NCBI RefSeq assembly: GCF_000244975.1
Contig: NZ_CM001440.1
Span: 3,332,325 to 3,396,324, forward strand
Length of the DNA: 64,000 nt
Source of the DNA: Saccharomonospora cyanea NA-134
GTDB lineage: Bacteria; Actinomycetota; Actinomycetes; Mycobacteriales; Pseudonocardiaceae
Reading direction: 5' to 3'
Each line of letters begins with the position of its first letter. The first letter of the stretch is position 1. Positions 25,692 to 34,794 of the stretch are shown here, piece by piece. The position numbers were made by a program, and so were the translations under genes. The notes beneath the pieces were generated by a model, which was not told the DNA's origin, searched no databases, and saw nothing but the letters and a program-made list of their open reading frames with translations.

Positions 25692-28600
25692 ATGCGCCCG
25701 CATTCCCCGAACCCGAGCACCGGATCCTCTTCCCTGTCCCGCCGCCGGGTGCTCGCCATCGCGGCCGGCGCGGCCGTGACTCCTGTTCTGGCCTCGTCCC
25801 TGCCTGCTCACGCCTCTGCCGCCGCGGCCCCCACCACGGCGTCGCGCGCCCTCCGGTTCCGTGATCCGTCCCTGCCGTTGGCCGTCCGGGTCGAGGACCT
25901 GCTCTCCCGGCTGACCCTCGACGAGAAGATCGCGCTGCTGCACCAGTACCAGCCCGCGATTCCGCGCCTGGGCGTCGGCCGGTTCAAGACGGGCACCGAG
26001 GCACTCCACGGCGTCGCCTGGTCGACCGACTTCGACGACGGCGGTGCCGTGGTGACGGCGACCTCGACGGTGTTCCCACAGTCGGTGGGACTGGCCAGCA
26101 CCTGGAATCCGGATCTCGTCCGCAGGGTCGGCGAGGTCGTGGGCGTGGAGGCGCGTGCCTTCCACTCCCGCCGTCCCGAGCTCTGGGGCCTGCAACTGTG
26201 GGCCCCTGTGGTGAACCTGCTGCGTGATCCTCGCTGGGGCCGCAACGAGGAGGGGTACTCGGAGGACCCGCACCTGACCGCGACGATCGCGATCGCGTAC
26301 GGCCACGGCATCCAGGGCGACGACCCCGACCGGTTGCGCGCGGCCCCCGTGCTCAAGCACTACCTGGCCTACAACAACGAGATCCGGCGCGACACGACGT
26401 CGTCGATGGTGCCGCCTCGGGTCAAACGGGAGTACTACGAGGCCGCGTTCCGCGCCGCGCTGTCGGCCGACGCCGCCACGGGGGTCATGTCGAGCTACAA
26501 CCTCGTCAACGGTCGTCCCGCCTCGGCGCACCACGACTACGACGACGTGGTGCGCACGTGGACCGAGCGGCCGCTGTGCAACGTCACCGACGCGGGCGGT
26601 CCGAACAACCTCACCGGAAGCCAGGGCTACTACGCGACACAGGCCGAGGCCGACGCAGCCGTGCTGAAGTGCGGACTCGACAGCTTCACCGTCGACGACA
26701 CCAACGCCGGTCCCACCGTCGAAGCCGTCAGGGCGGCACTGGAGCGGGGCCTGCTCGTGGAGTCCGATGTGGACAAGGCGGTGCGGAACATCCTGAGTCT
26801 GCGGTTCCGGCTCGGCGAGTTCGACCCCGACGGCGGGCCTCACTCGGGTATCGGCGAGGACGTCATCGACGGTCCCGAGCACCGTGCGGTCAACCGCGAG
26901 GCCGCGACGCAGGCCGTGGTCCTGCTCAAGAACGCCGACGCCACGCTGCCGCTCGACGCCAAGCGCATCCGTCGTGCGGCGGTGCTCGGTCCGCTGGCGA
27001 ACACCCTCTACACCGACTGGTACTCCGGTGCGCTGCCCTACCGCGTCACGGTCCTGGACGGGCTCAGCGACCGGCTGGGCGACGCGGAGGTCGTGCACGA
27101 GGAGGGCGCCGACCGCATCGCTCTGCGCACCGCCGACGGCCGCCACGTCACCGCTACAGCCGAGCCCGGTGCGCTGAGGGCCACGGTCGGCTCGGCTGCC
27201 GAGAACACGCACTTCGACGTGTTCGACTGGGGCGAGGGCACCGTGACGCTGCGCGCGGTGGCAGGCGGCCGTTACGTCTCGTTCGGCCCCGACCGCACGC
27301 TCGTGAACGACTCCGAACAGCCTCACAGCTGGTTCGTTCAGCAGCAGTTCAGCCTCGTCCCCCACGGTGACGGCCACGTACTGCGCTACGCGGGCAACGA
27401 GACCGACGACTCGTGGTTCGGCGACCGGACCTACGTCGTGGTGGGCGCGGACGGGCTGCTCACCGTCACCGCGGCGTCGGCGGCCGAGGCCACCGTGTTC
27501 ACCCGCGAGGTCGTGCGCGACGGGGTCCAGGAGGCACGGCGCGCCGCGCGGGACGCCGACGTGGCTGTGGTGGTGGTCGGCAGCATGCCGTTCATCAACG
27601 GCAGGGAGGACGACGACCGCACCGACCTCGGGCTCGCACCGAGACAACAGGAGTTGCTGGAAGCCGTGCACGGCGCCAACCCGGCCACCGTGCTGGTGCT
27701 CAACAACAGCTACCCGACCACGATCACGTGGGCGCAGGACCACGTCCCCGCGATCGTGTGGACGACGCACGCGGGCGCCGAGACCGGCAACGCCGTGGCC
27801 GACGTCCTGGTGGGTGTGGCGAACCCGAGCGGGAGGTTGCCGCAGACGTGGTACCGGTCGGCCGACGACCTACCGGACATCCTCGACTACGACCTGATCA
27901 AGCACCGCCGGACCTACCAGTTCTTCGAGGGCTCGCCGCTGTACCCGTTCGGCCACGGCCTGTCCTACACGTCGTTCGCCTACGGCAGGCCGAGGGTGAG
28001 TGCCGGCGTGCTGCGCTCGGACGGCGAGATCACGGTCGCGGTCGAGGTCACCAACACCGGGTCGCGTGCGGGCGCGGAGGTCGTCCAGCTGTACACGCAC
28101 CAGCGCCGGTCCCGGAACCCGCAGCCCCGGTCGCGACTGCGAGGTTTCCGCAGGGTTCACCTCGAGCCCGGGGAGACGGCCACGGTGCGCATCCCGCTCC
28201 GGGCCGCCGACCTAGCCCACTGGGACGTCACCCGGGAGAAGTGGGTGGTCGAGTCGGCCAGGCACGACATCCTCGTGGGCGCGTCGGCGGCGGACATCCG
28301 CGGCACCTCGTCGGTGCGCGTCGTCGGGGAACGGATCCCGCCCCGCGACCTGCACACCGAGAGGGACGCGCAGAACTTCGACGACTACTCGGGCATCACT
28401 CTCACCGACCGCAGCAAGACCCGCGGCACCTCGGTCCAGGCCACGGAGGCGGGCGCCTGGATCCGGTTCCGGGACGTGGACCTGCGGCGCGGCGTCCGGG
28501 GAATCGAGGTGCGGGTGGCGAATCCCGCCGCGGCCAGCGGCCGGATCGAGGTGAGGCTCGACGATCCCGCCTCGGGCCGGGTCCTCGGCACGGTGTCCGT

Positions 28601-28730
28601 CCCGTCGACGGGCGAGAAGTACACGTACACCTCCGTACGTGCTGACCTCGACCCGGCCCGAGGCAGGCACGACCTGGTGCTCGTCCTCGACGCACCGGTC
28701 ATCCTCGCCTCACTGCGACTGCTGCGCTGA
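25692..28730 (+). CDS. Tat-exported glycoside hydrolase family 3 with inserted beta-trefoil-like and CBM6-like domains
   Basis: A 1012-residue secreted beta-glycosidase. The twin-arginine signal is SRRRVLAIAAGAAV. The GH3 N-domain (about 45-370) carries the nucleophile Asp300 in NVTDAGGPNN. The GH3 C-domain (about 375-800) is interrupted near 480-600 by a fascin/beta-trefoil-like insert (RTADGRHVTATAEP, GGRYVSFGPDR). The acid/base region is NGREDDDRTDLGL. A fibronectin-III-like domain (VTNTGSRAGAEVVQLYTH) and a C-terminal CBM6-like carbohydrate-binding module (about 890-1012) follow. It probably releases xylose or glucose from an extracellular glycan for the adjacent importer. GGAGGT lies ten bases before ATG 25692, and a LacI operator lies just upstream. 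The exact substrate is unknown. Confidence 0.9.
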   Translation: MRPHSPNPSTGSSSLSRRRVLAIAAGAAVTPVLASSLPAHASAAAAPTTASRALRFRDPSLPLAVRVEDLLSRLTLDEKIALLHQYQPAIPRLGVGRFKTGTEALHGVAWSTDFDDGGAVVTATSTVFPQSVGLASTWNPDLVRRVGEVVGVEARAFHSRRPELWGLQLWAPVVNLLRDPRWGRNEEGYSEDPHLTATIAIAYGHGIQGDDPDRLRAAPVLKHYLAYNNEIRRDTTSSMVPPRVKREYYEAAFRAALSADAATGVMSSYNLVNGRPASAHHDYDDVVRTWTERPLCNVTDAGGPNNLTGSQGYYATQAEADAAVLKCGLDSFTVDDTNAGPTVEAVRAALERGLLVESDVDKAVRNILSLRFRLGEFDPDGGPHSGIGEDVIDGPEHRAVNREAATQAVVLLKNADATLPLDAKRIRRAAVLGPLANTLYTDWYSGALPYRVTVLDGLSDRLGDAEVVHEEGADRIALRTADGRHVTATAEPGALRATVGSAAENTHFDVFDWGEGTVTLRAVAGGRYVSFGPDRTLVNDSEQPHSWFVQQQFSLVPHGDGHVLRYAGNETDDSWFGDRTYVVVGADGLLTVTAASAAEATVFTREVVRDGVQEARRAARDADVAVVVVGSMPFINGREDDDRTDLGLAPRQQELLEAVHGANPATVLVLNNSYPTTITWAQDHVPAIVWTTHAGAETGNAVADVLVGVANPSGRLPQTWYRSADDLPDILDYDLIKHRRTYQFFEGSPLYPFGHGLSYTSFAYGRPRVSAGVLRSDGEITVAVEVTNTGSRAGAEVVQLYTHQRRSRNPQPRSRLRGFRRVHLEPGETATVRIPLRAADLAHWDVTREKWVVESARHDILVGASAADIRGTSSVRVVGERIPPRDLHTERDAQNFDDYSGITLTDRSKTRGTSVQATEAGAWIRFRDVDLRRGVRGIEVRVANPAAASGRIEVRLDDPASGRVLGTVSVPSTGEKYTYTSVRADLDPARGRHDLVLVLDAPVILASLRLLR

Positions 28731-28733
28731 GCC

Positions 28734-30827
28734 CTACCCGGCCTCGACGCCGAGTTGCCGCTTCAGCCAGCGCACTTGCGTCATCATGAGGTTCTCGGCG
28801 ACCTCCTCGGCCTGCGGGGTCATGTGGGTGGCACCGACCAGCGGCAGGAAGGTGTGGTCGCGGCCCGCTGCCAGCAGTTCGCCCGACAGCCGCAGGGCGT
28901 GAGCGACGAACACGTTGTCGTCGGCGAGGCCGTGCACGATCAGCAGGGGCCTGCGCAGCGACGGCGCGTCGGCGATGAGGGAGTTGCGCTCGTAGACGTC
29001 CGGGTCCGCCTCCGGGTGCCCCAGGTACCGCTCGGTGTAGGCGGTGTCGTACAGGGACCAGTCGGTCACCGGGGCACCCGCGACGGCGGCGTGGAAGACG
29101 TCGGGCCTGCGCAACACCGCCAGCGCCGACAGGTACCCGCCGTACGACCAGCCCCGGATGGCCACCCGGTCGAGGTCGAGCAGGCCGGGACACCGTTCGG
29201 CGACGGCGTGCAGGGCGTCCACCTGGTCGGCCAGCGTGACGTCGGCGAAGGAGTGGTGGATCTCCTTCTCCCACGCGTTGCCCCGTCCCGGCGTGCCACG
29301 GCCGTCGGCCACGAGCACGGCGAAGCCCTGGTCCGCCAGCCACTGCGGGGTGAGGAACGCGTTGCGGCTCTGCAGCACCCGCTGCGCGTGCGGACCGCCG
29401 TAGGGGTCGAGCAGCACCGGCAACGCCTCACCGCCGTCGTCCACCTCCCGGCCCGCGGGCAGCACGAGCGCCGCCCGCAGCGCACGCTCACCGACCGTCA
29501 GCCACACCGGGCGGGGTTCCAGTCCGGGGTCCATCGGGTACGACGCGATGTCGGTGACGTGCTCGCCGTCGCGCAGGACCGACACCCTGGGCCCGCTGTG
29601 GGAGAGACTCCACGTCGAGAGCACGGTCACCTCGGCCGTTCCCGCCCCGACGTGCACACCGTCCACAGCGGACAGTCGTTCCACCCGGCCATCGTTCGTG
29701 CGGTACACGTGGAGCTGCGTGGGATCGTCCTCGGAGGCGGAGAACAGCACCTCGTCGCCCACGTCGAGCACGGAACGCACCTGCAGCCCCGGCGGAGTCA
29801 CCGGCTCGCCGTCCACGAGCACGCGGTAGGTGTCGTCGCGGACACCCACGTGCACGAGCCTGCCGTCGGTGGTCCACGCGGGCACGCCCGTGACGACCTC
29901 GACCCAACGTTCGTCGGTCTCGCTGTGCAGCAGCCGCGCCGAACCGTCGCGGGGATCGAGCGCGTAGACGTCGATGCGCCGCTGGTCGCGGGGCGCGACC
30001 GCGATGAGCGGGTCGCCCGCGGCGGACCAGTGCGCGGCAACCAGGTACTCCCAGTCGAGGTGTTCGACGTCCACACGGCTGCCGTCGAGCCCGAGGAACG
30101 ACAGGGACACCGACGCGTTGGTGGTGCCCGCGGCGGGGTAGGCCACGGTGGTGGCGGGGTTGTCCGGGCGCGCTGGGTCGGCGATGGTCCACACCGGAAC
30201 CTCCGAACGGTCGGTGCGCTGCACGAGCAGGCTCCGGCCGTCGGGAGACCACCAGTAGCCGCGCGTGCGGCTCAACTCCTCGGCGGCGATGAACTCGGCG
30301 AGGCCCCACGCGACGTCGGGCCCCTCGTCGTCCACGAGAGCGCGGTCGTCGCCCGTGGCGAGTTCGATCACGCGCAGCCTGCGCTCACTGACGTAGGCGA
30401 CGTGGGTTCCTGCCGGGTTCGGTCGCGGGTCCACCACGGCGGCGTCCAACAGCAGTCGGACGTCGCCGCCATCGAGGTCGGCCGTGTAGAGCTTGCCGGA
30501 CAGGGAGAAGGCCACCACGCGGAACGCGTCGTCGGTGGCGTAGCCGACCACGCCACCGGAGGTCTCCCTCGCACGCTCGCGGCGGGCCCGCTCCTCGGCG
30601 GGCAGGTCCTCCTCCCCCGGCAGCAACGCGGCGGCGTCGACCACCGTCGTCTCCTCACCGGTGCGCAGGTCGAGGTGGAGGAGGTCGTTGCGCCGATCGG
30701 TCGCCGTCCGTGATCGGAGGAACAGCAGCCGGGTACCGTCACCGGCGACGCGGAAGTTCTTCGGGGTGCCCAGTGTGAATCGCTGGGTCCTGGCCTGTCG
30801 GCGCAGGAATGAGAGATCGTCCGTCAC
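28734..30827 (-). CDS. S9-family prolyl oligopeptidase/dipeptidyl-peptidase IV-like serine peptidase
   Basis: A 697-residue cytoplasmic peptidase. The N-terminal two thirds form a DPP-IV-type beta-propeller (residues about 40-430). The C-terminal alpha/beta-hydrolase domain has Ser in RGWSYGGYLSALA, Asp in HGLADDNV and His in VGATHMTPQ. The Glu motif of DPP-IV (EFIAAEELSRTRGYWWSPDG) is present, supporting dipeptidyl-peptidase-type recognition of peptide N-termini. No signal peptide is seen. I chose GTG 30827 (VTDDLSFLRR); the frame continues upstream without family similarity. It ends 3 bp from the convergent GH3 gene. Confidence 0.88.
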   Translation of the reverse strand: MTDDLSFLRRQARTQRFTLGTPKNFRVAGDGTRLLFLRSRTATDRRNDLLHLDLRTGEETTVVDAAALLPGEEDLPAEERARRERARETSGGVVGYATDDAFRVVAFSLSGKLYTADLDGGDVRLLLDAAVVDPRPNPAGTHVAYVSERRLRVIELATGDDRALVDDEGPDVAWGLAEFIAAEELSRTRGYWWSPDGRSLLVQRTDRSEVPVWTIADPARPDNPATTVAYPAAGTTNASVSLSFLGLDGSRVDVEHLDWEYLVAAHWSAAGDPLIAVAPRDQRRIDVYALDPRDGSARLLHSETDERWVEVVTGVPAWTTDGRLVHVGVRDDTYRVLVDGEPVTPPGLQVRSVLDVGDEVLFSASEDDPTQLHVYRTNDGRVERLSAVDGVHVGAGTAEVTVLSTWSLSHSGPRVSVLRDGEHVTDIASYPMDPGLEPRPVWLTVGERALRAALVLPAGREVDDGGEALPVLLDPYGGPHAQRVLQSRNAFLTPQWLADQGFAVLVADGRGTPGRGNAWEKEIHHSFADVTLADQVDALHAVAERCPGLLDLDRVAIRGWSYGGYLSALAVLRRPDVFHAAVAGAPVTDWSLYDTAYTERYLGHPEADPDVYERNSLIADAPSLRRPLLIVHGLADDNVFVAHALRLSGELLAAGRDHTFLPLVGATHMTPQAEEVAENLMMTQVRWLKRQLGVEAG

Positions 30828-30992
30828 GAGGTCCCACTGTCGCAGAAGCCACACCCGAAGTGCCAACCACGGCACCCGCGCGTGGCCGACGCAACGATCC
30901 GTGTCCGTTCGGGTTCGAATGCGCAACGAAAGACGGCACCAGGCAATGTTTGCCGGATGATTTCGCCGGAGGCTTCGCCCTAGTCTGAACGC

Positions 30993-32228
30993 ATGACGAC
31001 GTTCGCCGACAAGTCCGCAGAGACCAGCAGCGCCGCCGAGTACATCGCCCTCGACGAGCGCTGGAGCACGCACAACTACCACCCGCTGCCCGTGGTGATC
31101 GCCGAGGCCGAGGGCGCGTGGGTGACCGACGTGCAGGGTGAGCGTTACCTCGACTTCCTGTCGGGCTACTCGGCGCTGAACTTCGGCCACCGCCACCCCG
31201 AGCTGGTGCGCGCGGCGGTCGAGCAGCTGGGGCGGGTGACGCTGACGTCGCGCGCCTTCCACCACGACCAGCTCGGACTGTTCTGCCGGGAGCTGGCCGA
31301 GCTCACCGGCACCGAGATGGTGTTGCCGATGAACTCCGGTGCCGAGGCCGTCGAGTCCGCCATCAAGGTCGCGCGCAAGTGGGCCTACCGGGTGAAGGGC
31401 GTCGCCGAGGAGCAGGCGCAGATCGTGGTGGCGGGCTCCAACTTCCACGGCCGCACCACCACCATCGTGTCCTTCTCCACCGACGAGCAGGCTCGCGCCG
31501 ACTTCGGCCCGTTCACGCCCGGCTTCGTCGTCGTGCCCTACGGCGACGCGGCGGCGCTGGCGCAGGCCGTCACCGAGCACACCGCCGCCGTTCTGCTGGA
31601 GCCCATCCAGGGTGAGGCCGGGGTCGTCGTGCCCCCGGACGGCTACCTCGCCGAGGCTCGCAGACTGTGTGACGAGGCGGGTGCCCTGCTCATCGCCGAC
31701 GAGATCCAGTCGGGGCTGGCCCGCACCGGCACGATCTTCGCGCTGGACCACGAGCGCGTCACCGCCGACCTGTACACGCTGGGCAAGGCCCTCGGCGGCG
31801 GGATCATGCCGGTTTCGGCGGTGGTCGGGCGTGCCGACGTGCTCGGCGTGCTGCGCCCCGGCGAACACGGGTCGACCTTCGGCGGCAACCCGCTCGCGTG
31901 CGCGCTCGGTCGCGCCGTCGTCCGGCTGCTGTCCACGGGCGAGTTCCAGCAGCGCTCCACCTCGCTGGGCGCACGCCTGCACGAGCGGCTGTCCGAACTC
32001 CTCGGCAACGGGGTCGCGGCGGTGCGAGGGCGTGGCCTGTGGGCGGGGGTCGATCTCGCGCCCGACGGTCTCACCGGCCGCGAGGCGTCGGAGGCGCTGA
32101 TGAAACGCGGCGTGCTCTGCAAGGAGACCCACGGGCACACGCTGCGCCTGGCTCCCCCACTGGTGATCTCCGAGGCCGACCTCGACCGGGGCGTGGCCGC
32201 GCTCGCCGAGGTCGTCGGCCGGGGATGA
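30993..32228 (+). CDS. rocD: Ornithine aminotransferase
   Basis: A 411-residue class III PLP aminotransferase converting ornithine and 2-oxoglutarate to glutamate semialdehyde and glutamate in arginine/proline metabolism. The start region HNYHPLPVVIAEAEGAWV, the NSGAEAVESAIKVARKW motif, DEIQSGLARTG and Lys265 in TLGKALGGG (Schiff base) fit RocD. A TAGTCT box at 30981-30986 ends six bases before the ATG with no ribosome-binding site, so the mRNA is probably leaderless. The next gene overlaps its stop by 4 bp. Confidence 0.92.
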   Translation: MTTFADKSAETSSAAEYIALDERWSTHNYHPLPVVIAEAEGAWVTDVQGERYLDFLSGYSALNFGHRHPELVRAAVEQLGRVTLTSRAFHHDQLGLFCRELAELTGTEMVLPMNSGAEAVESAIKVARKWAYRVKGVAEEQAQIVVAGSNFHGRTTTIVSFSTDEQARADFGPFTPGFVVVPYGDAAALAQAVTEHTAAVLLEPIQGEAGVVVPPDGYLAEARRLCDEAGALLIADEIQSGLARTGTIFALDHERVTADLYTLGKALGGGIMPVSAVVGRADVLGVLRPGEHGSTFGGNPLACALGRAVVRLLSTGEFQQRSTSLGARLHERLSELLGNGVAAVRGRGLWAGVDLAPDGLTGREASEALMKRGVLCKETHGHTLRLAPPLVISEADLDRGVAALAEVVGRG

Positions 32229-32878
32229 GCGACGGCTCTCCCGCCGTCGCGTCCACTCGGACGCTGGCCGTCACGGCGGCGCTGTGCGGGGCGTTCGCCC
32301 TCGCGCTCGGCGTCGCCGTGGCCGGGCAACGGTCGCCCACCGGGTTCGACGCGGCGTTCGAAAGCGGCGTCGACGACACGTTCGGCGGCGCGTGGGTGCT
32401 GACGCTGCTCGTCGCGCCCACGGAGCCCTGGGCGGTGCTCGCCGTTCTCGCGGCCGTCGCCGGGTTCGGCCTGGTCCGAGGACGCCCCGAGGTCGTGGTC
32501 CTCGCCGTGACGGGCCCCGCGCTCGCGGTGTCGGTCAACACCTGGGTGCTCAAACCCGCCTTCGGCCGCTACTACGACGACCACCTGGCCTACCCCAGCG
32601 GGCACACCGTCAGCCTGGTCGCCGCAGTGACGGTGGTGGCGCTGCTCGTCCGGCTGCGACGTGCCCGCCTGCTCACGGTCGCGGGCGGCACCCTGCTCAC
32701 GGGGTGCGCGGCCGTCGGCATGGCGGGCCTGGACTACCACTACGTCACCGACGTCGCGGGTGGTGCCGCCACCGCCGTGTCGCTGGTGTCGGGTGTCGCG
32801 CTGCTCGGGAACGTGTCGCTCAGGCCTGGGCGCCGGGTGAGGCGGGCGAGGACACGGCGTCCCGAGCCAGCGCGGTGA
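32225..32878 (+). CDS. PAP2-family membrane phosphatase
   Basis: A 217-residue membrane protein with about five hydrophobic segments and the three PAP2 phosphatase motifs: LKPAFGRYY, YPSGHTVSL and GLDYHYVTDVAGG (catalytic His residues in the second and third). The family dephosphorylates lipid phosphates such as phosphatidate or undecaprenyl pyrophosphate. The ATG overlaps the rocD stop, although the link to ornithine metabolism is unclear. The last 59 bp overlap the convergent zapE gene. Confidence 0.88.
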   Translation: MSDGSPAVASTRTLAVTAALCGAFALALGVAVAGQRSPTGFDAAFESGVDDTFGGAWVLTLLVAPTEPWAVLAVLAAVAGFGLVRGRPEVVVLAVTGPALAVSVNTWVLKPAFGRYYDDHLAYPSGHTVSLVAAVTVVALLVRLRRARLLTVAGGTLLTGCAAVGMAGLDYHYVTDVAGGAATAVSLVSGVALLGNVSLRPGRRVRRARTRRPEPAR

Positions 32879-33872
32879 GCCTGCTCACCGCCCTCAGGTA
32901 CTTCTTGCGGTAGCCGCCCGCGAGCATGTCCTCGTCGAACAGCTCACCGAGCGAGCCACCGGAGACGAGCACCGGGATGGCGCGGTCGTAGAGCCGGTCG
33001 GCGAAAGCCACCAACCGGAGTGCGATGGCCTGGTCCTTCGCGGGCCGCACGCCGCGCAGGTGCACGGCCGCCACCCCGTCGACGAGTCTCCCGTAGCGGG
33101 AGGGGTGCAGGCTCGCCAGGTGATCGCAGAGGGCGTCGAAGTCGTCCAGCGTCGCGCCCGGCCACCTCCGCGCCGACGCGACGAGCTCGTCGTCGCTGCG
33201 TGGCTCGGGCGGTTCGGGCAGGCCGCGGTGCCGGTAGTCGGGTCCGTCCACGCGCACGACGTCGAACTTCGCCGACAGCGACTGGATCTCGCGCAGGAAG
33301 TCGTCGGCGGCGAACCGGCCCTCGCCGAGTTTGTCGGGCAGCGTGTTGGAGGTGGCGGCGACGAACACGCCCGCGTCGGTCAGCTCCCGCAGCAGCCGGT
33401 TGACGAGCATCGTGTCGCCGGGGTCGTCGAGCTCGAACTCGTCGATCGCCAGCAGCCGGTGTCCGGACAGCCTGCGCACGGCCTCGCCGAACCCGAGCGC
33501 GCCCACCACGTGGGTCAGTTCGACGAACGTCCCGTAGGCCTTGGGACCGGGTACCGCGTGCCAGACCGACGCGAGCAGGTGGGTCTTGCCGACCCCGAAC
33601 CCACCGTCCAGGTAGAGGCCGGGCCGTTCCGTCTGCTTGCGACCCCGCCCGAACAGCGCCCGCCATCCCTTCGCCGCACCGCCACCGGAGTCACCCACCC
33701 GCTCGGCGAACGCGGAACACGCGGTCACGGCGTCGGCCTGACTGGGTTCGGCCGGGTTGGGCACGTAGGTGGAGAACCGAACACCGTCGAACCGGGGCGG
33801 GGGCACGAGCGTCGAGACCAGTTCGTCGGGAGCGATCTCGGGACGGCGCGCGGTGAGCTGCTCGGTCGGCAT
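32820..33872 (-). CDS. zapE: ZapE/AFG1-like ATPase
   Basis: A 350-residue P-loop ATPase of the ZapE (AFG1) family, linked to cell division in proteobacteria and to protein quality control in mitochondria. Walker A is GGFGVGKTHLL, Walker B LLAIDEFEL, followed by FVAATSNTLPDKLGEG. It is divergent from a RibD-like gene with a 56-bp gap, the same neighbourhood I recall for M. tuberculosis Rv2670c-Rv2671. Confidence 0.9.
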   Translation of the reverse strand: MPTEQLTARRPEIAPDELVSTLVPPPRFDGVRFSTYVPNPAEPSQADAVTACSAFAERVGDSGGGAAKGWRALFGRGRKQTERPGLYLDGGFGVGKTHLLASVWHAVPGPKAYGTFVELTHVVGALGFGEAVRRLSGHRLLAIDEFELDDPGDTMLVNRLLRELTDAGVFVAATSNTLPDKLGEGRFAADDFLREIQSLSAKFDVVRVDGPDYRHRGLPEPPEPRSDDELVASARRWPGATLDDFDALCDHLASLHPSRYGRLVDGVAAVHLRGVRPAKDQAIALRLVAFADRLYDRAIPVLVSGGSLGELFDEDMLAGGYRKKYLRAVSRLTALARDAVSSPASPGAQA

Positions 33873-33928
33873 ACGGATCAGCGTATGTGCTGCCCCCGTG
33901 ATGCCCGCGCGGGTCGGCCCGTGTTGTG

Positions 33929-34711
33929 ATGACTGTCGTGCACAGGCTTCTGCCCACCTCGGACGACCTCGCGGCGTCGGAGTCCGTCACCGACGCGGAA
34001 CTCGAACGCCTCTACGACTACCCGGCCGAGCTCACCCGCCCGTGGGTACAGGTCAACTTCGTGTCGTCGGCGGACGGCGCCGTGTCCGTTGCGGACCGCT
34101 CCGAAGGCCTGTCCCACCCCGCCGACAAACGGGTCTTCGCCCTGGGCCGCGACCTCGCCGACGTGATCCTCGTGGGAGCGGGCACGGTGCGGGCCGAGGG
34201 CTACCGCGGGGTGCGGGCGCGGGAGCTGCGGACGGAGCGCCGCCGGCGACTCGGGCTGAGCGAACTCCCACCCATCGCGGTGGTCACGGGCTCGTGCCGC
34301 CTCACGCCGGACGATCCGATCGTGACCGACACCACGGTGCCCCCGATCGTCGTCACGACCACCGAGGCGCCGGCCCGCCGCAAGGCCGACCTGTCCGCCG
34401 CCGGGGTGGACGTCATCGAGGCCGGTACCGAGACCGTCGACCCGAAAGCCGCACTCGCGGCGCTGGCCGAGCGGGGCCTGCTGCGCGTCAACTGCGAAGG
34501 CGGGCCCCACCTGTTCGCCGCCCTGATCGCGGCCGACGCCGTCGACCAGCTCTGCCTCACCGTCGCACCGCTGCTGGCGGGCTCGGGCCCGGGCCGCATC
34601 GTGGCGGGCACACCGAGCCCGGTGCCACGGTCGCTGCGGCTCGACTCGGTGTTGCACGAGGACGGGTTCCTCATGCTGCGCTACCGCAGAGCCGCCCGGC
34701 CGCGCTCGTGA
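33929..34711 (+). CDS. RibD C-terminal-like pyrimidine reductase family protein
   Basis: A 260-residue protein with the dihydrofolate-reductase-like fold of the RibD reductase domain. Typical segments are WVQVNFVSSADGAVSV, ADVILVGAGTVRAEGY, NCEGGPHLFAALI and GFLMLRYRR. Relatives reduce a flavin-pathway pyrimidine or, for the mycobacterial homologue, can substitute for dihydrofolate reductase. No deaminase domain is present, so it is not a complete RibD. I start at ATG 33929; a GTG at 33926 is in frame. The following hydrolase gene lies 83 bp away. Confidence 0.85.
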   Translation: MTVVHRLLPTSDDLAASESVTDAELERLYDYPAELTRPWVQVNFVSSADGAVSVADRSEGLSHPADKRVFALGRDLADVILVGAGTVRAEGYRGVRARELRTERRRRLGLSELPPIAVVTGSCRLTPDDPIVTDTTVPPIVVTTTEAPARRKADLSAAGVDVIEAGTETVDPKAALAALAERGLLRVNCEGGPHLFAALIAADAVDQLCLTVAPLLAGSGPGRIVAGTPSPVPRSLRLDSVLHEDGFLMLRYRRAARPRS

Positions 34712-34794
34712 GACCCCGCTCACGAGCGCCTCACCGTCGCCATGCCAAGGTTGACGGCGAGGAAGGTCAGCCGCAGGAAGTGAGGGCCGGTTCC

